From Amycolatopsis kentuckyensis (GTDB lineage: Bacteria > Actinomycetota > Actinomycetes > Mycobacteriales > Pseudonocardiaceae): a DNA stretch of 37,013 bases. The stretch is from positions 1-37,013 of the forward strand of contig NZ_MUMI01000128.1 of NCBI RefSeq assembly GCF_002155975.1, read 5' to 3'. The notes below the pieces were generated by a model that had not been told where the DNA came from, did no database searches, and was given only the letters and a program-made list of their open reading frames with translations. The stretch's first letter is position 1, and every line of letters begins with the position of its first letter. This document shows positions 1 to 9,124 of the stretch, one piece after another. The position numbers were made by a program, and so were the translations under genes.

Positions 1-511
1 CGACGCGCTGGGTGCCGGTGAGCCGCAAGTCGACATAGCGGCTGTCGCCCCACTGCGGGAACTGCGCGTCGAGCGGGATCGGCGTCGCCGAAACGCGCCA
101 GCCGAGCGGCTCGAACAGCTTGTGCACGACCTCCGGGCCACCCCGGGCGGACAGCGACGGCAGGTGGACCTCCAGGTCGAAGGCCTCGTCGACGAGTTCC
201 GGACGCGCCGCGCACCGGCCCGCCAGCGCCGTCGTGAAGGCGGCCCGCAGCGCGACCGCGAGGTACGAGCCCCCGGCGTACGGCCGGTCGTTGACGTACT
301 GGGTCAGCGTCGTCCCGCCGCCGCGGACGAGCCCGACGGGGTCGATCTCGACGAACAACGCGGCGGTGCAGCGGTCCGGCGCCGCCTCCGGGTAGAAGAC
401 GTGCGCGGTACCGGCGGACAGCGCGACCGACTGCGCCTTCTCCGGGTGCTTGTGCAGGAGAAAGCCCAGGTCGGTGGCCGGGTTCCGGGTCGTGGTGATG
501 GTCAGCAGCAC
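1..511 (-). CDS. hen1: Hen1, RNA 3'-terminal ribose 2'-O-methyltransferase (N-terminal part; gene runs off the left edge)
   Basis: Bacterial Hen1 methylates the 2'-OH at the 3' end of a cleaved RNA before the kinase/phosphatase/ligase Pnkp seals it, so that the repaired RNA resists a second cut at the same place. The leftward reading frame starts [20 protein letters not shown] and continues through [52 protein letters not shown] and [10 protein letters not shown]. These are the conserved blocks of the N-terminal Hen1 domain, the half that contacts and activates the Pnkp ligase. The methyltransferase domain and the expected pnkp gene lie outside the window. The GTG at 511 matches the usual family start (xLLTITTT); a GTG two codons upstream (517) is possible. 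Neither has a good Shine-Dalgarno. The gene is divergent from the DUF255 gene, with 65 bp between them. Identification is firm; the function of the whole gene is inferred from half of it. Confidence 0.9.
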   Translation of the reverse strand, partial: MLLTITTTRNPATDLGFLLHKHPEKAQSVALSAGTAHVFYPEAAPDRCTAALFVEIDPVGLVRGGGTTLTQYVNDRPYAGGSYLAVALRAAFTTALAGRCAARPELVDEAFDLEVHLPSLSARGGPEVVHKLFEPLGWRVSATPIPLDAQFPQWGDSRYVDLRLTGTQRV

Positions 512-576
512 CGGCACAGTGTGGCCGAGGAGCCGGTGACCGCGCGCCCGGTTTTCCCCGGTGCCACCCTGGACAC

Positions 577-2544
<1,968 letters not shown>

Positions 2545-2600
2545 TCGCCCTGGGTGAACGCAGTGTCTGTGTCCTGGATTTCGGCGTAACTTCGGTAGCG

Positions 2601-2623
2601 ATGTAATCATGTAATCCGGAGGT
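2601..2623 (+). promoter_or_regulatory. Directly repeated ATGTAAT plus strong ribosome-binding site
   Basis: Two direct ATGTAAT copies (2601-2607 and 2609-2615) form an AT-rich patch in otherwise GC-rich sequence. They are followed at once by GGAGGT (2618-2623), 5 nt before the ATG of the next gene. The patch could hold a -10 element or a small operator. The ribosome-binding site is clear; the operator idea is a guess. Confidence 0.4.
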
Positions 2624-2628
2624 GCGAC

Positions 2629-3186
2629 ATGGGACGCGGATGGCGCGGAAGCCGAGGCTGGCAGCAGGCGGAGGTCCCGCCGGCGGACGACGCGGCGGCG
2701 TGGTTCGGCGGCCGCCTGCCCGACGGCTGGTTTACGGGCGCACCGGAGGTCACGGTCGACCGCGAAGAGATCATCGTGGTCGGCGAGCTCCCGGCGCTGA
2801 CGGAGGAGTACCCGGACGACGCGGCCCGCGCGGCGGCCGAGGAGGGCCGGATCAGCCGGTACCGCGAGGAGACGCGCGACGAGCGCATCGAGATCGCCCG
2901 CCAGGCGGAGCACCGCTACCAGCGCAAGGTGGCGTGGGGCGCACGGCTGGGCGGCACGACGGCGCTGTTCACGACGCATTCGGCCCCGGTGATGACGCGC
3001 CTGCGCCAGCCGGAACGGCTGGTCCTGGACACCCTGGTCGACGCCGGAGTGGCCCGGTCGCGCTCGGACGCGCTGGCCTGGGCGGTGCGCTTGGTCGGCC
3101 AGCACGCGGACAGCTGGCTGGGCGAGCTGCGCGAGGCGATGACCAAGGTCGACGACCTGCGCGCGAAGGGCCCGGACCTGGGCTGA
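2629..3186 (+). CDS. Unknown actinobacterial protein with ribbon-helix-helix-like C-terminus
   Basis: A 185-residue protein that I do not recognise. The ATG is set by a strong GGAGGT 5 nt upstream. The first half is acidic and polar (TEEYPDDAARAAAEEGRISR, then DERIEIARQAEHRYQRK) and probably helical. Residues about 127-160, with LVLDTLVDAGVARSRSDAL and AVRLVGQHAD, read like the helix-turn-helix part of a CopG/ParD-type ribbon-helix-helix fold (LD.LV.AG...SRSEA). If so, the protein may bind DNA, but no preceding beta strand of the usual kind is obvious. There is no signal peptide or membrane segment. It stands alone behind the DUF255 gene (84 bp gap), with hairpin repeats after it. The coding call is secure; the function is open. 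Confidence 0.75.
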   Translation: MGRGWRGSRGWQQAEVPPADDAAAWFGGRLPDGWFTGAPEVTVDREEIIVVGELPALTEEYPDDAARAAAEEGRISRYREETRDERIEIARQAEHRYQRKVAWGARLGGTTALFTTHSAPVMTRLRQPERLVLDTLVDAGVARSRSDALAWAVRLVGQHADSWLGELREAMTKVDDLRAKGPDLG

Positions 3187-3248
3187 GCACTCCCACGGGC
3201 TGCGGACTCCGGCACCCCGCCTCGAGCGAGAGCCGGGCCCGGCCGGAG

Positions 3249-3284
3249 CCGCGGGGTGCCGCCCCCCTCGGTGGCACCCCGCGG
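3249..3284. terminator. Hairpin of repeat copy 1, likely transcription stop
   Basis: CCGCGGGGTGCC (3249-3260) and GGCACCCCGCGG (3273-3284) form a perfect 12-bp stem with a 12-nt loop, 63 bp past the stop codon at 3186. There is no T tract, which is common for terminators in high-GC actinobacteria. Confidence 0.55.
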
Positions 3285-3356
3285 CCCGGCCGGCCTAGTG
3301 CGCGATCAGCGCGTACCCGGCACCCTGCCTCGAGCGAGAGCCGGGCCCGGCCGGAG

Positions 3357-3391
3357 CCGCGGGGTGCCGCCCCCTCGGTGGCACCCCGCGG
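3357..3391. terminator. Hairpin of repeat copy 2
   Basis: The same perfect 12-bp stem recurs: CCGCGGGGTGCC (3357-3368) and GGCACCCCGCGG (3380-3391), with an 11-nt loop. It lies between the unknown protein and the GH28 gene. Beyond it, 3400-3560 holds only the partial third repeat unit and the presumed GH28 promoter. Confidence 0.45.
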
Positions 3392-3572
3392 CCCGGTCTG
3401 GTCCGTGATCAACGCGGGCTCCGGCACCCCGGTCCGCGACCAGCGTGTGCGGGTTGCCGCCCGCTTCGCGGGCCTGGACCTGAACCCCCTTTCCCGCCTA
3501 GAGTTCGTCGTGCCCGCGGTCCGTGCCGCGGTTCCGCCGTCGCACCAGGTCTTTCCCGAAAAGGAAGTGTCC

Positions 3573-4946
3573 ATGGACGGCAGGTTCACCCGGCGGCAGC
3601 TGATCAAGGGCGGGCTCGCGGTGGCGGCGGTGCCGCTGCTCCCGGCCGTCGCCTCGGCCGCGCCCCGCGTCGACGTACCGGCGCTGCCGTGGCCGGCGGC
3701 GAACGACATCGTCGCGAACACGACGGTTCCCGTGTTCCCGGACCGCAGTTTCCCGATCACCGGTTACGGCGCGAAGAACGACGGCAAAACCGACAACACC
3801 GCGGCCATCGCGAAGGCGATCGACGCTTGCGCCGCGGCCGGCGGCGGCCACGTGATCGTGCCCGGCGGTGGCAGTTTCCTCACGGGTGCCGTCCACCTCA
3901 AGAGCAACGTCGACCTGCACCTGGAAAAGGGCGCGGTCCTGAAGTTCGGCGGCGACGCCGCGAAGTACCCGAACGTCCTGACGCGCTACGAAGGCATCGA
4001 GTGCGTCAACCGTTCGCCGATGGTTTACGCCTACGGGCAGAAGAACATCGGCCTCACCGGCAGCGGCACGCTCGACGCCGCGGCGACGTCGTCGTGGAAC
4101 AAGGGCAGCGACCGCGCGTACCTGGAATCGCTGGTGGCCAAGGGAATCGCGCCGGAGAAGCGGGTGGTGCCGGGCTCGGGCCACACCATGCGCTCGGCGT
4201 TCGTCGAGCCGTACGCCTGCGAGAACGTGCTGATCCAGGGCATCACCCTGAAGAACTCCATGTTCTGGCAGTTGCACCCGACGCTGTGCCGCAACGTCAC
4301 GGTCGACGGCGTCAGCACCGACCCCAGCACCGCGCACAGCAACACCGACGGCTGCGACCCGGAGTCGTGCGACCACGTCGTCATCGCGAACTGCACGCTC
4401 GGCGCGCACGACGACAACATCGCCATCAAGGCCGGCCGTGACGCCGACGGGCGCCGGGTGAACGTCCCGTGCCAGAACCTCGTCGTGGTGAACTGCGTGA
4501 TGAACGGCAACTGGGGCGCGATCACCTGCGGCAGCGAGCAGACCGGCGGGATCCGCAACGTCTACGCCTACCAGCTCACCGTGAAGGGTGACACGAAGTT
4601 CGCGCTGTACGTGAAGTCCAACACGCTGCGTGGCGGATTCTCGGAAAACATCAACCTCGACAGTGTTTCCGGCACCTTCGCGCGGAACTTCGTGTTCGTG
4701 ACGTCCACGTACAACAGCCAGACCGGCAGCTACGTCCCGTCGTTCGGGCCGTTCACGATCAGCAACTGTTCGAGCACGAAGATCGCGGGCAAGACGTTCG
4801 ACGTCAGCGGGCTTTCGAACGCCCACGTGCACGGGTTCGCCGTGGCGAACTCCACGTTTAAGGGCGTGGCCGATCCGTCGAACACGCTGAAATACGTGGA
4901 CAACGCCCACTTCACGAACGTGACGGTGAACGGCAAGCCGATCTGA
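3573..4946 (+). CDS. Secreted GH28 pectinase (probable exo-polygalacturonase), Tat substrate
   Basis: A 457-residue glycoside hydrolase family 28 enzyme that cleaves alpha-1,4-galacturonic acid linkages of pectin outside the cell. The N-terminus MDGRFTRRQLIKGGLAVAAV has a twin-arginine motif, a hydrophobic stretch and an ASA-A cleavage site near residue 29, so Tat export is likely. The mature protein starts its parallel beta-helix at FPITGYGAKNDGKTDNTAAI. GH28 active-site blocks are present: NTDG (257-260), the catalytic DD at 280-281 within AHDDNIAIK, and YVKSN (346-350) in place of RIK. GSE (320-322) replaces the GHG of endo-acting enzymes. As I recall, bacterial exo-acting members carry GSE here, which favours an exo mode. 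The start follows AAGGAAG (3561-3567). The gene is monocistronic, and the next gene has its own control region. Confidence 0.92.
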   Translation: MDGRFTRRQLIKGGLAVAAVPLLPAVASAAPRVDVPALPWPAANDIVANTTVPVFPDRSFPITGYGAKNDGKTDNTAAIAKAIDACAAAGGGHVIVPGGGSFLTGAVHLKSNVDLHLEKGAVLKFGGDAAKYPNVLTRYEGIECVNRSPMVYAYGQKNIGLTGSGTLDAAATSSWNKGSDRAYLESLVAKGIAPEKRVVPGSGHTMRSAFVEPYACENVLIQGITLKNSMFWQLHPTLCRNVTVDGVSTDPSTAHSNTDGCDPESCDHVVIANCTLGAHDDNIAIKAGRDADGRRVNVPCQNLVVVNCVMNGNWGAITCGSEQTGGIRNVYAYQLTVKGDTKFALYVKSNTLRGGFSENINLDSVSGTFARNFVFVTSTYNSQTGSYVPSFGPFTISNCSSTKIAGKTFDVSGLSNAHVHGFAVANSTFKGVADPSNTLKYVDNAHFTNVTVNGKPI

Positions 4947-4969
4947 ACCTGCGGGATCGGCGGCGCTGC

Positions 4970-5003
4970 GGCAGGCTTACTACCAACGAGTAGGAAGCCT
5001 GCC
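4970..5003 (+). promoter_or_regulatory. Inverted repeat containing CTACCAACGAGTAGG, candidate operator of the acyl-CoA oxidase
   Basis: GGCAGGCTT (4970-4978) and AAGCCTGCC (4995-5003) are perfect inverted copies. Inside them CTAC-N6-GTAG (4980-4993) forms a second dyad. The inner 15-mer CTACCAACGAGTAGG (4980-4994) matches the reverse complement of 27050-27064 upstream of the secreted lipase in 14 of 15 positions. The site ends 24 nt before the GTG start of the acyl-CoA oxidase. It could also fold as a terminator for the GH28 gene, but no T tract follows. The protein that binds it is unknown; a TetR-type repressor is the natural guess. Confidence 0.6.
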
Positions 5004-5026
5004 GTTCGTCCTTTCCGGAGGTAGCC

Positions 5027-6916
5027 GTGGACGTCCCCGAAGTGCCCTCGAAGGTGGATCCGGACGCACTGACCGCCGTCCTCGACGGTCGCTGGGCCGA
5101 GCTGCGCCGCGGGGTGCGGGCGCAGATGGCCGGCGCCGAATTCCGGGACCCGGTGGACCTCGGCATCGAGGCGCACCGCGCCCAGGTGCTCGACCAGCTG
5201 CGCGCGCTCGCCGCGACCGACCGGCCCGGCCTGGGCTTCGACCCGGCGTACGGCGGCGGTGGCGACGTCGGCGGCTCGGTGACGTCGTTCGAGCTGCTCG
5301 GCTACGGCGACCTGTCGCTGATGGTGAAGGCCGGCGTCCAGTGGGGCCTGTTCGGTGGTGCCGTCCAGCTGCTCGGCACCGAGCGCCACCACGAGCGGTA
5401 CCTGCGCGCGATCATGGACCTCGACGTCCTGGGCTGCTTCGCGATGACCGAGCACGGCCACGGTTCCGACGTCCAGCACCTGCGCACCACGGCGACCTTC
5501 GTGGACGGCGGGTTCGTGATCGACACGCCGGATGCCATGGCGCGCAAGGAATACATCGGCAACGCGGCCCGCGACGGCCGGCTGGCGGTGGTCTTCGCGC
5601 AGCTGGTGACCGGCGGCGAATCCCGGGGCGTGCACGCGTTCCTCGTCCCGATCCGCGACGAAGACGGCGCGCCGATGCCGGGCGTGTCCATCGAGGACTG
5701 CGGACCGAAGGCCGGGCTCAACGGTGTCGACAACGGACGGCTGGCGTTCGACAGCGTCCGGGTGCCGCGCGAAGCCCTGCTGAACCGCTTCGGTGACGTC
5801 GCCGAGGACGGGACGTACTCGAGCCCGATCGAGAGCGACAGCCGCCGGTTCTTCACGATGCTGGGCACGCTGATCCGCGGCCGGGTCAGCGTCGGCGGCA
5901 GCGCGGGGAGCGCGACCAAGCGCGCGCTGGCCCTGGCCATCCGCTACGGCGAGCACCGGCACCAGTTCCGGAAGCCGGACGGCGACGAGGTCGTCATCCT
6001 CGACTACCTCGGGCACCAGCGGAAACTGCTGCCGGCGCTGGCGAAGACGTACGCGCTACACTTCGCACAGGAAGAGCTGGTCTCGAAGCTGCACGACATC
6101 GACGCGTCGGCGCCGGAGGAGGAGCAGCGGGAGCTGGAGTCGCGCGCCGCCGGACTGAAGGCCCTCAACACGTGGCACGCGACGGCGACGATCCAGGCCG
6201 CGCGCGAGGCCTGCGGCGGCGCGGGCTACCTGGCGGAGAACATCCTGCCGGGCCTGAAGGCCGACACCGACGTCTTCACGACGTTCGAAGGCGACAACAC
6301 GGTGCTGCTGCAGCTGGTCGCGAAGGGCCTGCTGACCAGCTACAAGCAGGATTTCGAGGACCTGTCGCCGCTGGCGACGGCCCGGTTCGTCACCGACCAG
6401 GTGGTCAGCGCGATCCTGGAGCGGACCTCGGTGCGCAAGGCGCTCGAGTCGCTCACCGAAGGGTCCGACTCGGACGTGTTCTTCCGCCGCGAGTGGCAGC
6501 TGCGACTGTTCGAGGACCGCGAAGAGCACGTCGTCGAAGGAGTGGCGAAGCGCCTCCGCAAAGCGGCATCCGACCCGTTCGGCGTGTTCAATTCGGCGCA
6601 GGACCACGTGCTGCGGGCGGGCCGCGTCCACGTCGAGCGCCTGGTCCTGGAGGCGTTCGCGGCGGCCATCGAGCGCTGCGACGACCCGGACGCCCGGTCG
6701 CTGCTGGAGCGCGTCTGCGACCTGTACGCGTTGTCGGCGATCGAAGAGGACCTGGCGTGGTTCCTGGGCCACGGCCGCCTGACGGCGTCGCGCGGGAAGG
6801 CCGTCACGTCGGCGGTCAACCGGCTGTGCTCGGAGCTGCGCCCGCACGCGCGCACGCTGGTGGACGCGTTCGCGATCCCGGAGCAGTTCCTCGCGGCGCC
6901 GATGCTGACGTCCTGA
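5027..6916 (+). CDS. Acyl-CoA oxidase / acyl-CoA dehydrogenase family
   Basis: A 629-residue FAD enzyme for the first step of fatty acid beta-oxidation, giving trans-2-enoyl-CoA. Size and layout match peroxisomal-type acyl-CoA oxidases rather than 380-residue dehydrogenases. The N-terminal helical domain is followed by the FAD-contacting block CFAMTEHGHGSDVQHLRTTA, then KEYIGNAARDG, the middle beta domain, and EHRHQF with GHQRKLLPALAKTYA. The catalytic base is probably E421 in TTFEGDNTVLLQ. A C-terminal helical domain of about 190 residues completes it. The GTG start at 5027 follows GGAGGT (5017-5022) with 4 nt spacing. A candidate operator at 4970-5003 is shared with a lipase gene 22 kb away, consistent with fatty-acid use. 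Whether it passes electrons to O2 or to an electron-transfer protein cannot be read from sequence alone. Confidence 0.92.
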   Translation: MDVPEVPSKVDPDALTAVLDGRWAELRRGVRAQMAGAEFRDPVDLGIEAHRAQVLDQLRALAATDRPGLGFDPAYGGGGDVGGSVTSFELLGYGDLSLMVKAGVQWGLFGGAVQLLGTERHHERYLRAIMDLDVLGCFAMTEHGHGSDVQHLRTTATFVDGGFVIDTPDAMARKEYIGNAARDGRLAVVFAQLVTGGESRGVHAFLVPIRDEDGAPMPGVSIEDCGPKAGLNGVDNGRLAFDSVRVPREALLNRFGDVAEDGTYSSPIESDSRRFFTMLGTLIRGRVSVGGSAGSATKRALALAIRYGEHRHQFRKPDGDEVVILDYLGHQRKLLPALAKTYALHFAQEELVSKLHDIDASAPEEEQRELESRAAGLKALNTWHATATIQAAREACGGAGYLAENILPGLKADTDVFTTFEGDNTVLLQLVAKGLLTSYKQDFEDLSPLATARFVTDQVVSAILERTSVRKALESLTEGSDSDVFFRREWQLRLFEDREEHVVEGVAKRLRKAASDPFGVFNSAQDHVLRAGRVHVERLVLEAFAAAIERCDDPDARSLLERVCDLYALSAIEEDLAWFLGHGRLTASRGKAVTSAVNRLCSELRPHARTLVDAFAIPEQFLAAPMLTS

Positions 6917-6926
6917 CGTGGTGGTG

Positions 6927-6969
6927 CCCGGACGGGTGGCCGGTATCGGGGACCGGCCACCCGCCCGGG
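6927..6969. terminator. Strong hairpin between convergent genes
   Basis: GGGTGGCCGGT (6934-6944) and ACCGGCCACCC (6952-6962) give a perfect 11-bp stem with a 7-nt loop, extended by CCCGG/CCGGG outside it. It fills the 57-bp space between the convergent acyl-CoA oxidase and DUF2382 genes and probably stops both. Confidence 0.7.
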
Positions 6970-6973
6970 AGCC

Positions 6974-7714
6974 TCAGGACCGCCGGTGCTTGCGGTCGTC
7001 GTCGGTGACCTCGAACTGCTCCTTGCGGACCTTGCCGGACACGGTCTGCTCGTCGGTGACCGTCTCGGTCCGCAGGCGCGCCCGCTCGACCGGCACGGTT
7101 TCCTTGCGGACCACCGGTTTCTCGGCGTGCAGGACGACGTCCTGCTCCGCCTCGGCGATCTCCGCCGTGCCGTCGCCGCGGGTGATCGGCTCGCGTTCGA
7201 CGCGCACCTCTTCGTGCCGCACCGGCACCGTGACCTGCTGCTCTTCGGTGACGACGTACTTGCGCAGCCGCACGTGCCCGGTCTCGACCTGCTCGGTGCC
7301 GACGTTCAGCCGTTCCTCGGAGCGCGTCATGGCCCGGTCGTCGCGCTTGCCGCCCATGGCCGCCTTGCCGCGGCCCGTCCGCCCGTCCGGCGACGTGCGC
7401 GGCACCGGCAGGCCGTAGTGCTGGTAGAGCTGCGTGCTCTCCTCGGGCGAAAGGTGTCCGTCGGCGTCGATGCGGGGCGCGTCGGACACGCTGTCCTTGT
7501 CGACCTGGACGTGGACGCCGTCCCGGTCGGTGTGTGCCCCGGAGAGCGGCACGAAGCTTTCCTTGGTGCCGAACAGGCCGGTCTTGACGGTGATCCACTC
7601 GGGCTGGTGCGTCGCGTCGGCGAGGTAGACGTTGCCGACCTTCCCGAGCTTGTTGCCGTCCGGGTCGACGACGGCGCTGTCGATGAGTTCTTCGGGCTGC
7701 ATGGTCTCGGCCAT
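6974..7714 (-). CDS. PRC-barrel and DUF2382 domain stress protein
   Basis: A 246-residue cytoplasmic protein. Residues about 5-80 form a PRC-barrel domain (ELIDSAVVDPDGNKLGKVGN, ITVKTGLFGTKESFVPL). A charged linker with SPEESTQLYQHYGLP follows. The C-terminal half is DUF2382 (YsnF/AvaK type), with repeated RLRKYVVTEEQQVTVPVR, REPIT and RTETVTDEQTVSGKVRKEQF strands. Proteins of this architecture are common in actinobacteria and are often induced by osmotic, oxidative or stationary-phase stress; the molecular role is unknown. GAAGGAGC lies about 9 nt before the ATG. The gene is divergent from an AhpD-like peroxidase across a 310-bp control region, so shared stress control is plausible but unproved. 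Confidence 0.9.
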   Translation of the reverse strand: MAETMQPEELIDSAVVDPDGNKLGKVGNVYLADATHQPEWITVKTGLFGTKESFVPLSGAHTDRDGVHVQVDKDSVSDAPRIDADGHLSPEESTQLYQHYGLPVPRTSPDGRTGRGKAAMGGKRDDRAMTRSEERLNVGTEQVETGHVRLRKYVVTEEQQVTVPVRHEEVRVEREPITRGDGTAEIAEAEQDVVLHAEKPVVRKETVPVERARLRTETVTDEQTVSGKVRKEQFEVTDDDRKHRRS

Positions 7715-8024
7715 CGCGGTCGTGCTCCTTCGGCGCGTGGGATGTCTTGGTGAAACCCACCGTCGGCCGCGCCGGGGAGCGCGGCAACCGTCGTGGTGTT
7801 CCCGTGGGTGACCCCTGAACGTGATCGTTTGAAGCGGCTCCCGCGGGCCAGGAAGGGCGACATCCGCAGGTCGGGCGCGGTGCCGCCGGAGTGACCGGCC
7901 GCCGCGGCGTGGCCGCGAAGGTGTGGACCTGAATTCGGCGTGACCGGCGTCACTCCCGCCGTTGTCACAACGTCGTCGCCCGGGTCGTCAAGGGGGTGAA
8001 GCAGACGATGGAAGGGGAACGACC
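7715..8024. promoter_or_regulatory. Divergent control region with two small dyads
   Basis: This 310-bp stretch carries no supportable gene. It holds the start signals of the leftward DUF2382 gene and the rightward AhpD-like gene. Two perfect dyads lie on the AhpD side: GTGAC-N4-GTCAC (7940-7953) and CGTTGT-C-ACAACG (7960-7972). The second overlaps a possible -35 (TTGTCA). Either could be an operator. GAAGGGG (8011-8017) is the ribosome-binding site of the AhpD-like gene. Confidence 0.45.
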
Positions 8025-8498
8025 ATGGAAGCTCGGATCAACATGTTCGAGAACGAGATCACCGCCAAGTTCGTCAAGCGCCTGATCGCGGCGTCCCGCC
8101 CGGTCGAGGAATCGTCGCTCCCGAAGGCGACGCAGGAACTGGTGAAGATCCGCGCGAGCCAGATCAACGGCTGCGGGATGTGCCTCGACATGCACACGAA
8201 GGACGCGGCGGCGGCCGGCGAGACGGCGGTCCGCCTGGCGATGGTGGCGGCGTGGCGCGAAGCGGTGGTGTTCACCGAGGCGGAGCGCGCGGCACTGGCG
8301 CTGACGGAGGAGGGCACCCGCCTGGCGGACACGCACACCGGCGTCAGCGACGAGACGTGGGCCGCGGTGCGCAAGCACTTCGACGACGAGCAGATCGGCG
8401 CGCTGATGGCGCTGGTGGCGACGATCAACGCGTGGAACCGCCTGAACGTCATCGCCCGCAACCCGGCGGGGGAGTACCAGCCGGGCATGTTCGGCTGA
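8025..8498 (+). CDS. AhpD-like carboxymuconolactone decarboxylase family peroxidase
   Basis: A 157-residue all-helical protein of the carboxymuconolactone decarboxylase/AhpD superfamily. It has the redox signature C50-G-M-C53 followed by H57 within INGCGMCLDMHTKDAA, preceded by LVKIRASQ. Such proteins reduce peroxides or act in thiol relay with a CxxC pair and a proton-relay His. The C-terminal SRxxLA-like part reads AWNRLNVIARNPAGEYQPG. The ATG at 8025 is chosen because it follows GAAGGGG by 7 nt and begins the family's conserved MEARINMF; an upstream frame extension of 21 residues is arginine-rich and unlike the family. It is divergent from the DUF2382 stress gene. Function as an antioxidant enzyme is inferred from family. 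Confidence 0.92.
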   Translation: MEARINMFENEITAKFVKRLIAASRPVEESSLPKATQELVKIRASQINGCGMCLDMHTKDAAAAGETAVRLAMVAAWREAVVFTEAERAALALTEEGTRLADTHTGVSDETWAAVRKHFDDEQIGALMALVATINAWNRLNVIARNPAGEYQPGMFG

Positions 8499-8525
8499 GA
8501 CTGTCCCAAGAGGGCACTTCACCTG

Positions 8526-8578
8526 CCGTGAGGCGTGGAACCAGCTTCGATGGTGACGACCTCACGGGGGTGGAACCC
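8526..8578 (+). terminator. Nested hairpins after the AhpD-like gene
   Basis: CCGTGAGG (8526-8533) pairs with CCTCACGG (8560-8567), with ACCA/TGGT nested inside. A second small GGGG-N-CCCC hairpin follows to 8578. It sits 28 bp after the stop at 8498 and may end that transcript. The rest of the space up to 8705 shows no gene. TTGTCC (8645) and GATAAA about 18 bp later could be the promoter of the next gene. Confidence 0.4.
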
Positions 8579-8694
8579 CTGACCGTGGCACAGATTCGCC
8601 GACGCCGCCCGGCGTAAGTTGTTCGAGTGCCGGGACGGGTGATGTTGTCCAAACCATCGGGTGATGTCGATAAAGGACCGCGGCGGAATACCCG

Positions 8695-8707
8695 ATGATT
8701 TTATCAT
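8695..8707 (+). promoter_or_regulatory. Palindrome overlapping the start codon of the secreted repeat protein
   Basis: ATGAT-TTT-ATCAT is a perfect 5-bp dyad in a very AT-rich patch that runs into the tandem ATGs of the next gene (8706 and 8709). It may keep the start region open, since no good Shine-Dalgarno is present, or bind a regulator. This is a weak inference. Confidence 0.3.
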
Positions 8708-8708
8708 G

Positions 8709-9056
8709 ATGAAAAAGACGCTCTTCGCAGCCGCAGTCATCGGTGGCGCCATGCTCGCTGTTGCCGCGCCGGCTTCCGCCGGTGAGGGTCACCACCCGGG
8801 CGGCGGCGGCATCAGCATCGGCGACAACCTGTGCGCGGCTCCGTGGCAGTGGAACGGTCCCATCGAGGCGCTGCACGCGGGCCACGCCCCGTCGTACGCG
8901 GCGTGCAACAACAACTCCACCGGTGGCGGTCACGGTGGCATCAGCATCCTCAACAACGCGTGCCTGCTGCCCTGGCAGTGGAACGGCCCGCTCGAGCTGC
9001 TGACGGTCGACCACAACCCGTCGTACGTCGCCTGCAACGGCAACTCCGCGGGCTGA
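8709..9056 (+). CDS. Small secreted protein made of two WQWNGP repeats
   Basis: A 115-residue exported protein. Residues 1-24 are a standard Sec signal (MKKTLFAAAVIGGAMLAVAA, then PASA before the cut). The mature part is two copies of a ~40-residue unit: GGGISIGDNLCAAPWQWNGP...PSYAACNNNS (about 32-70) and GGISILNNACLLPWQWNGP...PSYVACNGNS (about 76-113). Each unit has two cysteines 24 apart (C42/C66 and C85/C109), suggesting one disulfide per unit, and an invariant PWQWNGP. It resembles the chaplin class in size and style but lacks the chaplin motif, and I do not recognise the family. A surface or envelope role is a guess. Tandem ATGs at 8706 and 8709 leave the exact start open. A canonical terminator follows at 9125. 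Confidence 0.85.
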   Translation: MKKTLFAAAVIGGAMLAVAAPASAGEGHHPGGGGISIGDNLCAAPWQWNGPIEALHAGHAPSYAACNNNSTGGGHGGISILNNACLLPWQWNGPLELLTVDHNPSYVACNGNSAG

Positions 9057-9124
9057 CAAGGAAAGACGAGTCCGCGGCCGGTTGATTGAGTGTGCATCAA
9101 CCAACCACGGCTCATCGTTCGACG

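Larger units (their letters stand above)
3211..3396. repeat. Two copies of an ~80-bp intergenic repeat, 108-bp period
   Basis: Copy 1 (3211-3290) and copy 2 (3319-3396) are nearly identical. Both run GGCACCC(C/T)GCCTCGAGCGAG, then AGCCGGGCCCGGCCGGAGCC, then a GCGGGGTGCC...GGCACCCCGC hairpin. They differ by about one substitution and one C in the loop. A degenerate third start (CTCCGGCACCCCGG) follows near 3419. The linkers also resemble each other (GCGATCAGCGCG and GTGATCAACGCG). No open frame explains the conservation. The element looks like a REP-type or bidirectional-terminator repeat that has been duplicated between two genes. Confidence 0.75.

Noticed and set aside
3211..3396. Insertion-sequence remnant
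   Set aside because: There is no transposase fragment and no terminal inverted repeats framing both copies; a REP-like element fits better.
8600..8640. tRNA-like T-arm (TTGTTCGAGTGCC)
   Set aside because: No matching acceptor, D or anticodon arms can be built around it.
8661..8708. A 15-residue N-terminal extension of the secreted repeat protein
   Set aside because: It would put charged residues before a normal signal peptide and has no better ribosome-binding site than the tandem ATGs at 8706/8709.
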